From NCBI RefSeq assembly GCF_026000115.1, contig NZ_AP026867.1:5568001-5632000 (forward strand): a stretch of 64,000 bases of DNA, given 5' to 3'. Source of the DNA: Aureispira anguillae (GTDB lineage Bacteria; Bacteroidota; Bacteroidia; Chitinophagales; Saprospiraceae). A program made the translations under genes and the position numbers. This document shows positions 1 through 9,626 of the stretch, in pieces. Under the pieces are notes generated by a model, which was not told the DNA's origin, made no database searches, and saw only the letters and a list, made by a program, of their open reading frames with translations. Each line of letters begins with the position of its first letter. Position 1 is the first letter of the stretch.

Positions 1-273
1 GAAAGAACAGAAGCCAATGGAGATGTTGTTAATAATTTAGATGCTGCTAAAGTTATTACTACTCAAATTGAATTTCAAGATGTAATTACCAAAGAATCCA
101 ATACCCACTCTGCCCTCGGTAGCTTTGTACAAGATTTACCAGAAGATATATTAATCAAAATCAATGCAAAATTAGATCTTGATAAACCGCTTAACTTACC
201 TACTCAAACTAGTAATTTTAATGCCCTCTCTTTCAGTGTTGGTATTAAATATACATTCGGTAAAAAAGATTAA
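1..273 (+). CDS. C-terminal end of a probable outer-membrane beta-barrel protein (partial)
   Basis: The reading frame is open from the first base of the window to a TAA at 271-273, giving the last 90 residues of a protein whose start lies outside. The tail alternates polar and hydrophobic residues and finishes with SFSVGIKYTFGKKD, which resembles a final outer-membrane strand with aromatic residues near the C-terminus. The preceding part has mixed charge and could be loops and strands of an OmpA- or OmpW-like porin. The family cannot be named from the fragment. A strong hairpin terminator follows at 318-348, so it ends its transcription unit. Confidence 0.6.
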   Translation, partial: ERTEANGDVVNNLDAAKVITTQIEFQDVITKESNTHSALGSFVQDLPEDILIKINAKLDLDKPLNLPTQTSNFNALSFSVGIKYTFGKKD

Positions 274-317
274 TCTTTGAGCACTTGTCTAAAAGCTTTC
301 CACAGAGATTTTCAAAC

Positions 318-348
318 AGGCTATAATTTCCTAGTGAAATTATAGCCT
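318..348 (+). terminator. Rho-independent terminator after the partial barrel gene
   Basis: A perfect 13-bp stem (318-330 with 336-348) and 5-base loop are followed by a T-rich tract. It sits 45 bases after the stop of the + strand gene and separates it from the convergent minus-strand pigment cluster. Confidence 0.85.
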
Positions 349-370
349 AATTTTTAGATTTTAAAATGGT

Positions 371-1423
371 TTAGGGTCTTGCCATTAATATAAATCCGTG
401 CTGTGTGCCTTCATAATGATTATAAATCAACACCTTGTTAATTGGTCTATTGGTTGCTTTGAGCAACGTTTCCTTTGGCATCTTTTTGCCTGAAAATAAC
501 TGAGCGACCAACCAAACAGCAAAAGAAGATACGGTATAATAATCTGCTACTAAGTTCTTATAAACATAAACACTCTGTGTAGGAAAGAGCTCTTGTTGCA
601 AATATTCGTAATAATAATCGGTTCGATTATCGCCATTGAACCCTAAAAATAAAGCATCAATCTCCTCTATTTTCAGTTGATTGCGTTCTAAGAATACCTT
701 TGCTTTTGCCACTATTTCTTCTTTGCTTGGGTAGCAAATTTGATCGACATCTACAATTTGAGCAATAGCGGCTTCCGAGGGTTCGGCATCCACAACAAAC
801 AAAGCAGCACCTTCTCCAAAAACAGTTCCAGGAGTTCCCGAATTAAGGAGTTGAGTAGCGTCTAAGTCCTCCTCCTTAAACATTCCTCTAAGTCCATCTA
901 TGTTATAATTTGCTTGAGAAATTTCTTCAACGCCCCCCAGCAACAAACGCTTTGCATTTTTTTCTTCAAATAACAACAAGGCATCTAATACTGCACTTTC
1001 AAAGGCAATACCATTATTGACATGAGTATTGTTATACCCCGTAATTTTTCCCATCAAAGCCAATGTTCCTGCTATTGAATTAGAGGTAGACTGTATAAAA
1101 TCAGTAGGTGTTAATGTCCCTTCGTTGTACTCTACAATCTGATTCAGGAAACTAATTGATTTTTTTATAGAGCCATTGGCTGATCCTATAATAATTCCAT
1201 CGATTGTATTTTGAAATTTGTTCATCAAGGGAATTCCTGTTCCTACACCCATTCGCACAGATTTACTCATTCGGCGTAATAAATTCAGCGGAACCATCTT
1301 TTTGTATTTAGGTTCTACTGCCCAATATTGGTGCTCTGTATGGATTTTTATGCCTTCCTCAAAAATGGTATTGCTATAATAAGTGTCCTGTGAAGAAATA
1401 CAAGACATATCTATGATATACAT
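371..1423 (-). CDS. Beta-ketoacyl synthase-like chain-length factor of the pigment cluster
   Basis: A 350-residue thiolase-fold protein related to ketoacyl-synthase N-terminal (Ketoacyl-synt_2) proteins of aryl polyene and flexirubin clusters. The region where a ketosynthase would carry its nucleophilic cysteine reads HVNNGIAFESA, with no cysteine, so it is probably a non-condensing partner that dimerises with the adjacent active synthase and sets chain length, as chain-length factors do in type II systems. Its start lies three bases after the stop of that synthase gene, which fits translational coupling and heterodimer formation. It is the last gene of the minus-strand cluster. The chain-length role is inferred from family and context. 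Confidence 0.75.
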   Translation of the reverse strand: MYIIDMSCISSQDTYYSNTIFEEGIKIHTEHQYWAVEPKYKKMVPLNLLRRMSKSVRMGVGTGIPLMNKFQNTIDGIIIGSANGSIKKSISFLNQIVEYNEGTLTPTDFIQSTSNSIAGTLALMGKITGYNNTHVNNGIAFESAVLDALLLFEEKNAKRLLLGGVEEISQANYNIDGLRGMFKEEDLDATQLLNSGTPGTVFGEGAALFVVDAEPSEAAIAQIVDVDQICYPSKEEIVAKAKVFLERNQLKIEEIDALFLGFNGDNRTDYYYEYLQQELFPTQSVYVYKNLVADYYTVSSFAVWLVAQLFSGKKMPKETLLKATNRPINKVLIYNHYEGTQHGFILMARP

Positions 1424-1426
1424 AAT

Positions 1427-2620
1427 CTAAACTTTTGAAAGTATGATAGAAGAACAGTTGCCCCCAAAACCAAACGAATTGGATAAAATATGCTCAATGG
1501 CATAATTGTTTTGATAAGCACTAATTGGGCTTGCGTTATAGCCTTCAATGGGATTAATACAATTTAAACTAGGATATAGCTCATTATTTTGCATCGCCAA
1601 TAGGCTAAATACGGCTTCAATCACACCAGCAGCAGCTAGGGTGTGTCCAGTATAAGACTTGGTAGATTGATAAGGAGGAATTTTTCCAAACACCTTGTCC
1701 AGACCAAATATTTCAGAAATATCATTGTTCTCTGTTCCTGTTCCATGCGCATTGATATAATCAATTTGTTCAGGTTGAAGATTAGCTACTTTCAAAGCCT
1801 GAGTAATTGACCCAATGATTCCAATAGCATCCTTAGAAATAGAAGAAGGGTGAAAAGCATCGTTGGTATTTCCATACCCTGTTACTTCGCCATAAACCTT
1901 TTTATTGCCAACTAATTCCTCCGCTTCTAAAATCAAAAAAGCAGCACCTTCACCTAACGTCAGCCCAGAACGATCTCTGTCAAAAGGCATACAAGGGCGA
2001 GGCGATAAAATTCGCAAAGCATTAAACCCATTTATGGTAAATTTTGCCAAACCATCTGCCCCTCCTACTATTGCCCGTTTGACTCTACCTGATTTAATTA
2101 ATTTAGCCCCAAACATAATAGAATTCGTAGAAGAGGAGCAAGCTGTATTAAAGGTAGTAGTTGGTCCCTTCAATTTATAACGATCAACTAGTTTTAGGGT
2201 ATGAGCAGCACAAATATAAGAAGACAGATAATCAGATGGTTCTCCTATTTTGTTCCCATCTCGATACAATTCATCGGTCATTGACATTCCTCCTACCGTA
2301 CTGGCAGAAATGAAGGCCGTATCCATGGCAGCAATTTCATTGCTCGTCATTTTAGCCGTCGAAAAAGCCTCTTGCAAAGCGAGCGTTGCCAAAATATCCG
2401 TTCTAGTAATTCCTTTTTCGCCAGCAATCCCAGCTCTTTCCATTAAAGACGCTGTGCTGTGAGGTATTTCACCAAACGGAAAAACATCCACATAACGAGA
2501 AGTTATTAATTGAGCTTTTCCGATTCCAGTTTGTCCTTTCTGAAGACTTTCTCTGCTTTCCTTGACATTGTTGCCAATGGCAGAAATAACCCCCATTCCA
2601 GTTATTAAGACTCTTGTCAT
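1427..2620 (-). CDS. Beta-ketoacyl-ACP synthase, FabF-like
   Basis: A KAS I/II-type condensing enzyme that would extend acyl-ACP chains with malonyl-ACP. The start chosen is the ATG at 2620 (MTRVLITGMGVISAIG), because it begins exactly at the canonical N-terminus; an in-frame ATG at 2680 would add 20 unrelated residues. From this start the Cys-His-His triad is visible as C161 (NTACSSST), H292 (NAHGTGTEN) and H326 (YTGHTLAAAG), and a glycine-rich GFGG segment lies near the end. It lies between the ACP gene and the cysteine-less partner, the usual arrangement for a polyene-type ketosynthase/chain-length-factor pair. The product is probably the polyene acyl moiety of a flexirubin-like pigment. 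Confidence 0.88.
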   Translation of the reverse strand: MTRVLITGMGVISAIGNNVKESRESLQKGQTGIGKAQLITSRYVDVFPFGEIPHSTASLMERAGIAGEKGITRTDILATLALQEAFSTAKMTSNEIAAMDTAFISASTVGGMSMTDELYRDGNKIGEPSDYLSSYICAAHTLKLVDRYKLKGPTTTFNTACSSSTNSIMFGAKLIKSGRVKRAIVGGADGLAKFTINGFNALRILSPRPCMPFDRDRSGLTLGEGAAFLILEAEELVGNKKVYGEVTGYGNTNDAFHPSSISKDAIGIIGSITQALKVANLQPEQIDYINAHGTGTENNDISEIFGLDKVFGKIPPYQSTKSYTGHTLAAAGVIEAVFSLLAMQNNELYPSLNCINPIEGYNASPISAYQNNYAIEHILSNSFGFGGNCSSIILSKV

Positions 2621-2718
2621 TAGTTCTTCAATTTGAAGATTTAGGAATTTAGCATACCTACTCCATTTGTATCTCAACAAATAAAGTAATGATTACACCT
2701 TATAATTGATCTACTTGA

Positions 2719-2988
2719 TTAGGCTTTCCCCTCATCAATAATATATTGAGCCATGCTATTGACATCAACCAAGACCTTTCTTCCTTCTTTTGGATCTGTA
2801 ATTTTAAGTTCATACTCTCGCTCCAACAAAACCAATAACTCCACCGAGTCTATAGAATCCAACCCCAAATCACCATCTGGTCCAAACAAAGGAGAATCAT
2901 CTTCTAAATCCTCTGGTTCTACATCAATTAAATTTAGATAATCAATGATTTGTTGTTTTAATTTCTCCTTTAATGCTGTACTTTCCAT
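2719..2988 (-). CDS. Acyl carrier protein of the pigment cluster
   Basis: An 89-residue acidic protein with the carrier motif GLDSIDSVELL; Ser45 after Asp44 is the predicted phosphopantetheine site. It would carry the growing acyl chain for the adjacent ketosynthase pair. The sequence LFGPDGDLGLDSIDSVE resembles specialised ACPs of aryl polyene clusters more than housekeeping AcpP. It lies between the ABC permease gene and the ketosynthase gene on the same strand, which supports one operon. Confidence 0.9.
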   Translation of the reverse strand: MESTALKEKLKQQIIDYLNLIDVEPEDLEDDSPLFGPDGDLGLDSIDSVELLVLLEREYELKITDPKEGRKVLVDVNSMAQYIIDEGKA

Positions 2989-3022
2989 GATATTTGATCA
3001 TTATTTACTGAGTAATCAGTTT

Positions 3023-4294
3023 TTATACAATTTTATCTTTCTTCAATTTTAAATAAGCAAGCCCTAAACAGCTTACAATAAATAGGCTTAGACCTCCAAT
3101 TACGAATTGCAATTCTGACCATAAGCCTCCTTTTAAAAACAAAATATAGAAACCTTTTAAGCACCAATTTAATGGTGAAATAAGGCTAATCGTCTGCATG
3201 TATTCTGGCATAACAAAACTAGGTACCCAAATCCCTCCTATTGCTGCCAAAATAACAATAGACATCGCCCCAAAACCGTGTGACTGTTCCTGTGTTCGTA
3301 CCATTGCACCAACCAACAAAGCATAGCTCACGGCCGCCATTCCACTCCACAGTACCATAATAACAAACCCAATGGTATTAGAAGGTAACGTCAATTCGGG
3401 CAACCCCAAAGTAGGAAACGTTATTTTTGCCAATGAAAAAATCAAGGTCACTTGCGCTACCGCCGCTGCCAAATAAAGCAACATTTTGGCTCCCAAAACC
3501 AAAGCAAAACTAGTTGGCATTGTTTTTAATCGAATAAAACTACCATTCAATCGCTCTTTAACAATGTTATTTCCCAATGAAACTACCATAAAAAACATGG
3601 CAAAAATTGTCCATGCAGGTACATTATGTTGTGTAGAATTAGGGATTTTGTCGCTTTCTGAAGCAGTAGCCGCAATTCTTTTAATGGGCACTCGATTGTC
3701 AATCATCGCTGACTTTAGCTGCTTGGGAGACTCCTTTAAGTCCAATTGTTCACACATTTGATTGATAAACAATTCTCCTTCTATGCTCTTCAAAAAAGCA
3801 TCTACCATATTCATAATCGAAAAACAATAGTTTTCTTGCAAAACAGGATCATGATAAAACTCTAATGCTGGCAACTTAAGCTTTTTAGTTAAATCGGTTG
3901 GCTCTCCCAAGCCCAATTCACTCATCATTGTAGCACTCACTAGCGTGGCCTTTTCGGTAATTTTTTCTGTAAAATTAGGCGCAATAACTAAACCTGTTAG
4001 ATAATCTTCCTCTCGCAAGGTTGTTTTTATATCTAGAATCGTATCGGTTTGAGATAAATTAAACAACCCCGACTCCTTCATCAAGTTTACTAGTTTTTGC
4101 CCTTCTTTTCCTTTGTCCTTATTGACCACAAGAATAGAAATCTTATTCTCATTAACAATTTTAAAGGCAGAATCTTGGACAATTGTAATGATATAAACCA
4201 ACAACAAAGGCATACCAAACATCACAGCCAAGCCAGCCTTATCATACATAAGGATTTGGAATTCTTTTTTTATGGCGACCCAAAGCTTGAACAT
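3023..4294 (-). CDS. ABC-2 type exporter permease
   Basis: A 423-residue membrane protein with an N-terminal TM segment (about residues 20-40), a roughly 200-residue extracytoplasmic region, and five or six C-terminal TM segments. This is the layout of ABC-2 permeases (YhaP/DrrB class). The start is 12 bases after the ATPase stop, so the two are co-translated and should form one transporter. In a pigment cluster the likely cargo is the pigment or a lipid-linked precursor, moved towards the outer membrane. The substrate is inference; the family is clear from the topology and the partner gene. Confidence 0.82.
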   Translation of the reverse strand: MFKLWVAIKKEFQILMYDKAGLAVMFGMPLLLVYIITIVQDSAFKIVNENKISILVVNKDKGKEGQKLVNLMKESGLFNLSQTDTILDIKTTLREEDYLTGLVIAPNFTEKITEKATLVSATMMSELGLGEPTDLTKKLKLPALEFYHDPVLQENYCFSIMNMVDAFLKSIEGELFINQMCEQLDLKESPKQLKSAMIDNRVPIKRIAATASESDKIPNSTQHNVPAWTIFAMFFMVVSLGNNIVKERLNGSFIRLKTMPTSFALVLGAKMLLYLAAAVAQVTLIFSLAKITFPTLGLPELTLPSNTIGFVIMVLWSGMAAVSYALLVGAMVRTQEQSHGFGAMSIVILAAIGGIWVPSFVMPEYMQTISLISPLNWCLKGFYILFLKGGLWSELQFVIGGLSLFIVSCLGLAYLKLKKDKIV

Positions 4295-4306
4295 CTATCT
4301 TTTATT

Positions 4307-5053
4307 TTAGTCTCTATATTCCTCCCCTGTAAACTGAATAAACAACGCCTTTAAATTTTCTGCTTGATGCAACTCTAATAATGTATTGATCTGTCCCTTC
4401 ATAATAATACGGCCTCGATCAATTAAGGCTATTTGGTTGCAAAACTCTTCAGCTTCTGACAAATGATGAGAGGTATAAATAATGGTCGTTCCCGCATTGT
4501 TTAGCATTGTTAAAAACTTAAGAATGGCCACTTTACTTTGTACATCAACCCCCACTGTTGGTTCATCCAAAAATAAAATCGTTGGTTCATGAATAATCCC
4601 AATGGCTAAATTAACACGACGTTTCATCCCACCAGAAAATGTTTCTACCTTCTTATTAGCCACATGGGATAAGCCTAGAACTTCTAAAATTTCTTTTGTC
4701 CGTCGAGCTATTTTTTCCTTAGACAGATTATATAACGCTCCAAAATATTCTAAATTTTGTATTGGTGTTAACTCTTGATAAAGGGCATATTCTTGTGGCA
4801 CAAAACCAATCTCAGATTGAATGGCTTTAAAATTAACTTTATTTTGCGCCTTCCAATAATTTATTCGACCACCTGAGGGTTCTAATATACCACAGAGGAT
4901 AGAAATTAATGTTGTTTTCCCTGCACCATTAGGACCTAGAATGCCATAAACATCCCCCTTTTGAATGGTGAGATCAATAGCGTGAAGGCTATCCTCTTCT
5001 GCCCTTTTGTATCGCTTATAAAGCGCTTCTATTTGAATACAATTTGCTTGCAT
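4307..5053 (-). CDS. ABC transporter ATP-binding protein
   Basis: A 248-residue nucleotide-binding domain with Walker A GPNGAGKTT (residues 40-48), Q-loop near residue 87, signature FSGGMKRR (139-146), Walker B ILFLDEP (159-165) and an H-loop in YTSHHLSEAE. It pairs with the ABC-2 permease immediately downstream. It starts a few bases after the BtrH-like gene. The family assignment is secure; the exported compound is unknown. Confidence 0.92.
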   Translation of the reverse strand: MQANCIQIEALYKRYKRAEEDSLHAIDLTIQKGDVYGILGPNGAGKTTLISILCGILEPSGGRINYWKAQNKVNFKAIQSEIGFVPQEYALYQELTPIQNLEYFGALYNLSKEKIARRTKEILEVLGLSHVANKKVETFSGGMKRRVNLAIGIIHEPTILFLDEPTVGVDVQSKVAILKFLTMLNNAGTTIIYTSHHLSEAEEFCNQIALIDRGRIIMKGQINTLLELHQAENLKALFIQFTGEEYRD

Positions 5054-5059
5054 CCTATT

Positions 5060-6073
5060 TTAGAATTTCATTTTATATATTTCCGAAAAAGCAGCTTGCT
5101 CCAAGGCAGCAATTTCATCAAAACCATCTGCTACTTCATTAAAATGCTGTTGTTCGGTGTTTCTTCCTTTATAAATAGCAGCCATACGCACAGCCGAAGC
5201 CCTCAGTAAGTCCCCTGATTGAGTGATTTGTTCTGAAAGAACACTTAATCGTTCATTTTGTAACTGCTGAGCAGCTTGCTCCAAAAAAGCAGCATAAATA
5301 AATCGAAAACCACCACCACCTGTACCAATTTCCTCTTGCATGCGCACAATCTGCCCCAAATACAAACCAGCTTGACGTTCACCTAGCTTAGAACGCCATT
5401 TTCGAATGAGCTTTCCAGTATGCTTAAATCCACTACTACCTATGCGACCAACAGGCACCTGCGCCATCCACCAAGCATTCTTCTTTAAGGCTATTTTCAT
5501 TGCTTTTCGCAATTGCTCATCTCCAATTTTAGGAACATTAACTGGATAATAAATATGCCCCTTGGGTGCCAAAGGACCTCTAGCAAACCTGACATCTTCC
5601 AATTCAGCAGGGGACAAACTCGTCACCGTTTCCATTACAGGGTCACTAATCAAATAACGTCCATTTTCCTTGCCATAAACAATAAGGTTGTGTGCATTAA
5701 AATGGAACCTATATTCTTTGGGAAAATACGCCAGATGAAACACCCCCACTTGACAACCAACAGGAACGCCTTCTTTTACCTTTTGCTCTAAAAATGATTG
5801 AGCAGATTCAGTATTTTTAAATTTTTTGTGGGCAATTTTTATCCCTAAAGAACGACTTGCTCGCTTAAAAATGTAACCAGGCATCGTACGAAAAGAAATA
5901 GCTGGTCCATGATTGATTTTTAGAAAAGGAAGATGAATATAAAACAAACCGACTCCCAAGCCAAATGCCAAAGGTTCAGACATAAAATCTACCCCATGAT
6001 AACGTAACAAACTAGCCACAACACCATTTTCGCAATGAGCCGTTTGTATATGATTAAATTCCGTTGTCGTCAT
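5060..6073 (-). CDS. BtrH N-terminal domain protein (acyltransferase-like), DUF4872 type
   Basis: A 337-residue protein of the butirosin BtrH N-terminal plus DUF4872 family, often found in polyene and resorcinol pigment clusters. The papain-like N-terminal part shows HCENGVVASLLRYHG (Cys14), a His in FNAHNLIVYG and an Asp in LISDPV, the expected Cys-His-Asp arrangement. BtrH is known to transfer an acyl group from ACP to an amine or alcohol, so here it may move the polyene acyl chain from ACP to an acceptor. The C-terminal half (about 200-337) is helical. The start overlaps the preceding gene by 20 bases, indicating coupling. The exact acceptor is not visible. Confidence 0.75.
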   Translation of the reverse strand: MTTTEFNHIQTAHCENGVVASLLRYHGVDFMSEPLAFGLGVGLFYIHLPFLKINHGPAISFRTMPGYIFKRASRSLGIKIAHKKFKNTESAQSFLEQKVKEGVPVGCQVGVFHLAYFPKEYRFHFNAHNLIVYGKENGRYLISDPVMETVTSLSPAELEDVRFARGPLAPKGHIYYPVNVPKIGDEQLRKAMKIALKKNAWWMAQVPVGRIGSSGFKHTGKLIRKWRSKLGERQAGLYLGQIVRMQEEIGTGGGGFRFIYAAFLEQAAQQLQNERLSVLSEQITQSGDLLRASAVRMAAIYKGRNTEQQHFNEVADGFDEIAALEQAAFSEIYKMKF

Positions 6074-6470
6074 TTCCTTTAAAATTTTTCAGTTCGTCTA
6101 GGGTAATTCTAAATGCCTTCGCATAAATTCCCAACTTTTTATCACTTAACTTTTTAAACGGCTTAGGTTTTAAATGCCTTTTGATACTAAAAGACCAAAA
6201 CCCTGTATACCCAGCCAAAGTAGGAAGATCCATAAGGTTGCGCTCCATATAATATAATATAGGGCTTGCTTTTCCTGCACGAACCGCTTCAAGCGCTACT
6301 TCTACTCTTCGGTTAATCTCCTCCCATGCACCATCTAGGGCATCTGATTTAATTTTCCAGCCAGAACTCAAAGCTTGTTCATATTCACCATTCTGGTTTT
6401 TTACATAATAAACTTCTCGAGTAAAATCCTCCAAACCACTTTTATCTTGTGGTAAATCTTCTTTTTTCAT
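6054..6470 (-). CDS. Small conserved-looking cytoplasmic protein in the pigment cluster
   Basis: A protein of about 138 residues with no recognised catalytic motif. The ATG at 6470 (MKKEDLPQDK) is preferred over one 21 bases upstream because the extra seven residues are unlike a normal start. The C-terminal part (GYTGFWSFSIKRHLKPKPFKK and following) is basic, helical and reminiscent of a small helix-turn-helix, but I cannot assign DNA binding. Its 3' end overlaps the BtrH-like gene, so it belongs to the operon. It may be a cluster-specific accessory factor or regulator; the function is unknown. Confidence 0.6.
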   Translation of the reverse strand: MKKEDLPQDKSGLEDFTREVYYVKNQNGEYEQALSSGWKIKSDALDGAWEEINRRVEVALEAVRAGKASPILYYMERNLMDLPTLAGYTGFWSFSIKRHLKPKPFKKLSDKKLGIYAKAFRITLDELKNFKGNDDNGI

Positions 6471-6495
6471 AATAAGGAGATTAACGTACACTCAA

Positions 6496-7638
6496 TTAAC
6501 AAACCGTCAACCAAGTAAATACATAAGAAAAGCGAGCGCTTTCAGGTACAGCTAATAGAATTTGGTCTCCTTTCTTGAGTTTATCGCTGTTCATCAATTC
6601 TTCAACCATTAAGTAAATAGAGCCAGACCCTACATTTCCTTTGGTTGCTAAATTAGTAAACCATTTTTCTTTAGGAATAGCCATTTGGTTTTCTTCTAAG
6701 ATTTCAGCGATTGGTTTTTCAAAAAAGAAGCTAGACAAATGGGGCAAAAAATAGGTCAGTTCATCCACGCTTTTTTCTCTTTTTTCAAGAATTTTTTTGA
6801 GATGATCAAACCCTAAACGAATGATATTTTTACTCAAGAGCTTTACATCTTGTTTCATGCTCATGATCGACTGCGAGGCTAAGTCTTGTGTATTGTAATC
6901 TTTATAACTTTGTAACTCACCTGATGGCAACTTATTAGCAGCCGAATACATACACGTTTCTACTTCATTGGCATAAGAACAAGCTTCTACCCAATCAATT
7001 CTTAAAGAAATTCCCTCTGTGTTCTTTTTGGATTCTACCAAAAATGCCCCAGCTCCATCGGATAACATCCAACGTAAAAAATCCTTTTCAAATGCTAAAT
7101 AGGGGTTTTCTTCAATTTTTTCTGCCACAGAAACCTCTTCATCAAACTTGTTGCGTGTCATCATAGATGCTGCACGTTCCGATCCTGTAGCAATTGCCTT
7201 TTGTTTCTCGCCGATTTTAACAGACATATAAGCATACTTAAAAGCATGCATTCCCGAACAACATGCTCCTGAAGGAGAAACAACTTCAATATTGTTCGTT
7301 TCTGGCAAATGACCATGTACCATAACAGCATGAGAAGGAATTATCTGGTCAGGCGTAGAAGTTCCGCAACACAACAAATCTACTCTTTTTAGCCCATCAA
7401 TATTATCTTTAAAAAGGTTTCTAGCCGCTAAAGCGGTCATTTCAGCATTACTATGTGTGCTTTCTCCTCCTTTAGACAAAGCATAATAACGTTTTTTGAT
7501 ACCATTTTTTCTTAATACAATAGCTCTTGATCTAGAAGGCTTACCATTTACGAAACCTAAAAAATCTTCCATTTCATTATTTTCTACCACTTTATTGGGC
7601 AAAAAAGCTGCTGCTCTATTAATATATACTTCTTTCAT
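6496..7638 (-). CDS. darB: KAS III-family ketosynthase, DarB-like
   Basis: A 380-residue beta-ketoacyl-ACP synthase III-type protein starting MKEVYINRAAAFLPN, as DarB proteins of dialkylresorcinol and flexirubin clusters do. The nucleophile lies in GACCSGMHAF (Cys126 or Cys127), with a downstream His in FLPHLSS and an Asn in TKGNVGSGS, completing the Cys-His-Asn set. DarB condenses two acyl chains to a cyclohexanedione that DarA then aromatises. DarA is encoded two genes upstream on the same strand. The symbol rests on family resemblance plus neighbourhood; no alignment was run. Confidence 0.78.
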   Translation of the reverse strand: MKEVYINRAAAFLPNKVVENNEMEDFLGFVNGKPSRSRAIVLRKNGIKKRYYALSKGGESTHSNAEMTALAARNLFKDNIDGLKRVDLLCCGTSTPDQIIPSHAVMVHGHLPETNNIEVVSPSGACCSGMHAFKYAYMSVKIGEKQKAIATGSERAASMMTRNKFDEEVSVAEKIEENPYLAFEKDFLRWMLSDGAGAFLVESKKNTEGISLRIDWVEACSYANEVETCMYSAANKLPSGELQSYKDYNTQDLASQSIMSMKQDVKLLSKNIIRLGFDHLKKILEKREKSVDELTYFLPHLSSFFFEKPIAEILEENQMAIPKEKWFTNLATKGNVGSGSIYLMVEELMNSDKLKKGDQILLAVPESARFSYVFTWLTVC

Positions 7639-7770
7639 CTGTCTTCTAAAAATAAGATCTAGTTTTATCAGGTTAAGCTGGTATTCAACCTTTTATATCA
7701 TATTCCTTATACAATTAGGGTGTAAAAGTAATCTTTTTTTCTTTTATACAACTCTTTATTAAGAAACAAT

Positions 7771-7778
7771 CAAAAATA
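7771..7778 (-). promoter_or_regulatory. Possible Bacteroidota -7 box upstream of the DarB-like gene
   Basis: On the minus strand this reads TATTTTTG, matching TAnnTTTG. It lies about 130 bases before the DarB-like start in the 293-base gap after the halogenase-like gene, so the second half of the cluster may have its own promoter. No good -33 TTTG is seen at the expected distance. Confidence 0.3.
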
Positions 7779-7931
7779 AGGATTGAAAAATACTATTAAT
7801 TTATATTGTTTTTTTTACAATCTTTAATTGAGGCAATATTGAACGCATCCTGTACTCTATTTTTTACTACTCTAACAACTTAATTGGGGCTTAGTTGATC
7901 CCTATTGCAAAACCGTTCGTTTTTTAGTTTA

Positions 7932-9626
7932 TTAAGTATTTATAAATAGATCACGCTTTAACCACATTAGCTCCAAATCATCTATAATACTTTGATCGGT
8001 ATCAATTGCTCCTTTTTGAGTAGCCTGCTTTAACAATTCCTCCTTTGATAAACTCATAGACATTTTATAAGGATTAACTTTCATATCATTTGGAGTCCCC
8101 TTATAAAGTGCACTCATTTTTCGGAAAATTTCTGCCGCTATCTGTTCCAAAACACTCAAATTGGTTTCGCACTGAGCAATTAAATCTTCTGTTGAATGCT
8201 GCGATTCTAATTCTGAATGCAATTTTTTTAAAAATGGAATATCAAAGAAATCAATATAAGCATTAGAATAAGTCCCCTTGTCGTACTCGCCCCACTCTTT
8301 AAAGAAATGTTGAACTTGCGTATTTAATTTCCCTAAGCGCATCCCAAGACAATTAGGTGTGGTAAATAAATTTCTTAATACCGCTAAGTTAATATACCCC
8401 TTATTGGTAAACAATAAAGTAGGAATAGCCCAATAGAGCCCCCAATCCCACAGAATCTTAACCATAATAACTTGGGTATGTCCAAACAAATGATATTGAT
8501 TGTGATAGATAGGTATCCAACTATTAAAAAACGCCGTGTGTACTCGCTCATAAATAATCGATCTTGACGCAATATCTTCACCGTTATAATCCCTCAAAAT
8601 CAAATCGGCCATCCATGTATTTCCGATTGCAATAAAATCTGTACCTGGAGAATAAAAAGGATCTAAAAACGCTCCTGCTTCTCCTACAACTCCCCATTTT
8701 TCGGTTGTATAAAAGCGTTCTGAATGGTGCGAATAATGTTTTAACACCCTAAAATCAATTACATCATCCAAATAGGGCTTAAACATCTCTGCACACAAAG
8801 GTTCATGGCTAGCCAACCAATCCATTGCTTTATCTAACTTATTCAAAGCAGTAAAATCATGAAACTTAGGATCTGCAACAATTCCAATACTTGTATTTCC
8901 AGAAACCAAAGGAATAAGCCAAACCCAATATCCTTGCCCCATAAAATGAATCGTTCCCAAACGCCTCAATCCAGGGCTAACTTTGTCTTTCCATGCCTTA
9001 TTATCCGACCAATCATCAACATCTATCTCTCCTTTGACTCGAAACCATACTGCATTAATATCGTGCTCTAATGGCTTTCCAAATCCCATTTTTCGTTTCA
9101 AAAAACCAGCTCGACCAGTAGCATCGGTCACCCATTTAGCGTCCAAAGCCTGTACTGTCCCTTCTTTCAAAAAAGAAACACGGTGCCCATTGCTATCGAG
9201 GTTTACCTCCTTAATTCTTGCGCCCAAAATAACCTCTACCCCCATATCTAACAGGCGTTTTGTTAATTCATTTTCAAAGATTCCTCTATCAATTTGATGG
9301 CTAGGTACAGGCAAAGCTCCCTTTACCCCCAATTCCACACGCTGAGTTATTTCTTCTTTTACCTGAGGAGAAAAATAAAACCTCAAGCCCATTTTAGGCA
9401 ATTGATAGGCATCTAGATAATCCCCCAAGCCCAAAACTTCTCTTAAATAATAGGTTCCTAATTCTACTGTTGATTCACCAACTTTATGAGCAGATTCAGG
9501 GGCAAGATTTTTGCGCATTTCCAGTATAGCAATATGAATATTAGGCTCATTTTGTTTGAGCTGCAAAGCAAGCGTTAAACCAGCTAACCCTCCTCCTAAA
9601 ATGACAACATCATACTGTTTTTTCAT
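7932..9626 (-). CDS. FAD-dependent halogenase-like oxidoreductase
   Basis: A 564-residue flavoprotein of the tryptophan-halogenase superfamily. Visible landmarks are the FAD dinucleotide motif GGGLAG (residues 11-16), KVGEST (48-53), Lys78 in LPKMGLRFYF at the place of the catalytic lysine of PrnA/RebH-type enzymes, and WVWLIP (234-239), which fits the halogenase WxWxIP signature. A second FAD contact is GEAGAFLDPFYSPG. It probably chlorinates the aromatic head of a flexirubin-like pigment or acts as a related monooxygenase. It lies between DarA and DarB genes on the same strand. Lysine and WxWxIP favour halogenation; the substrate is inference. Confidence 0.75.
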   Translation of the reverse strand: MKKQYDVVILGGGLAGLTLALQLKQNEPNIHIAILEMRKNLAPESAHKVGESTVELGTYYLREVLGLGDYLDAYQLPKMGLRFYFSPQVKEEITQRVELGVKGALPVPSHQIDRGIFENELTKRLLDMGVEVILGARIKEVNLDSNGHRVSFLKEGTVQALDAKWVTDATGRAGFLKRKMGFGKPLEHDINAVWFRVKGEIDVDDWSDNKAWKDKVSPGLRRLGTIHFMGQGYWVWLIPLVSGNTSIGIVADPKFHDFTALNKLDKAMDWLASHEPLCAEMFKPYLDDVIDFRVLKHYSHHSERFYTTEKWGVVGEAGAFLDPFYSPGTDFIAIGNTWMADLILRDYNGEDIASRSIIYERVHTAFFNSWIPIYHNQYHLFGHTQVIMVKILWDWGLYWAIPTLLFTNKGYINLAVLRNLFTTPNCLGMRLGKLNTQVQHFFKEWGEYDKGTYSNAYIDFFDIPFLKKLHSELESQHSTEDLIAQCETNLSVLEQIAAEIFRKMSALYKGTPNDMKVNPYKMSMSLSKEELLKQATQKGAIDTDQSIIDDLELMWLKRDLFINT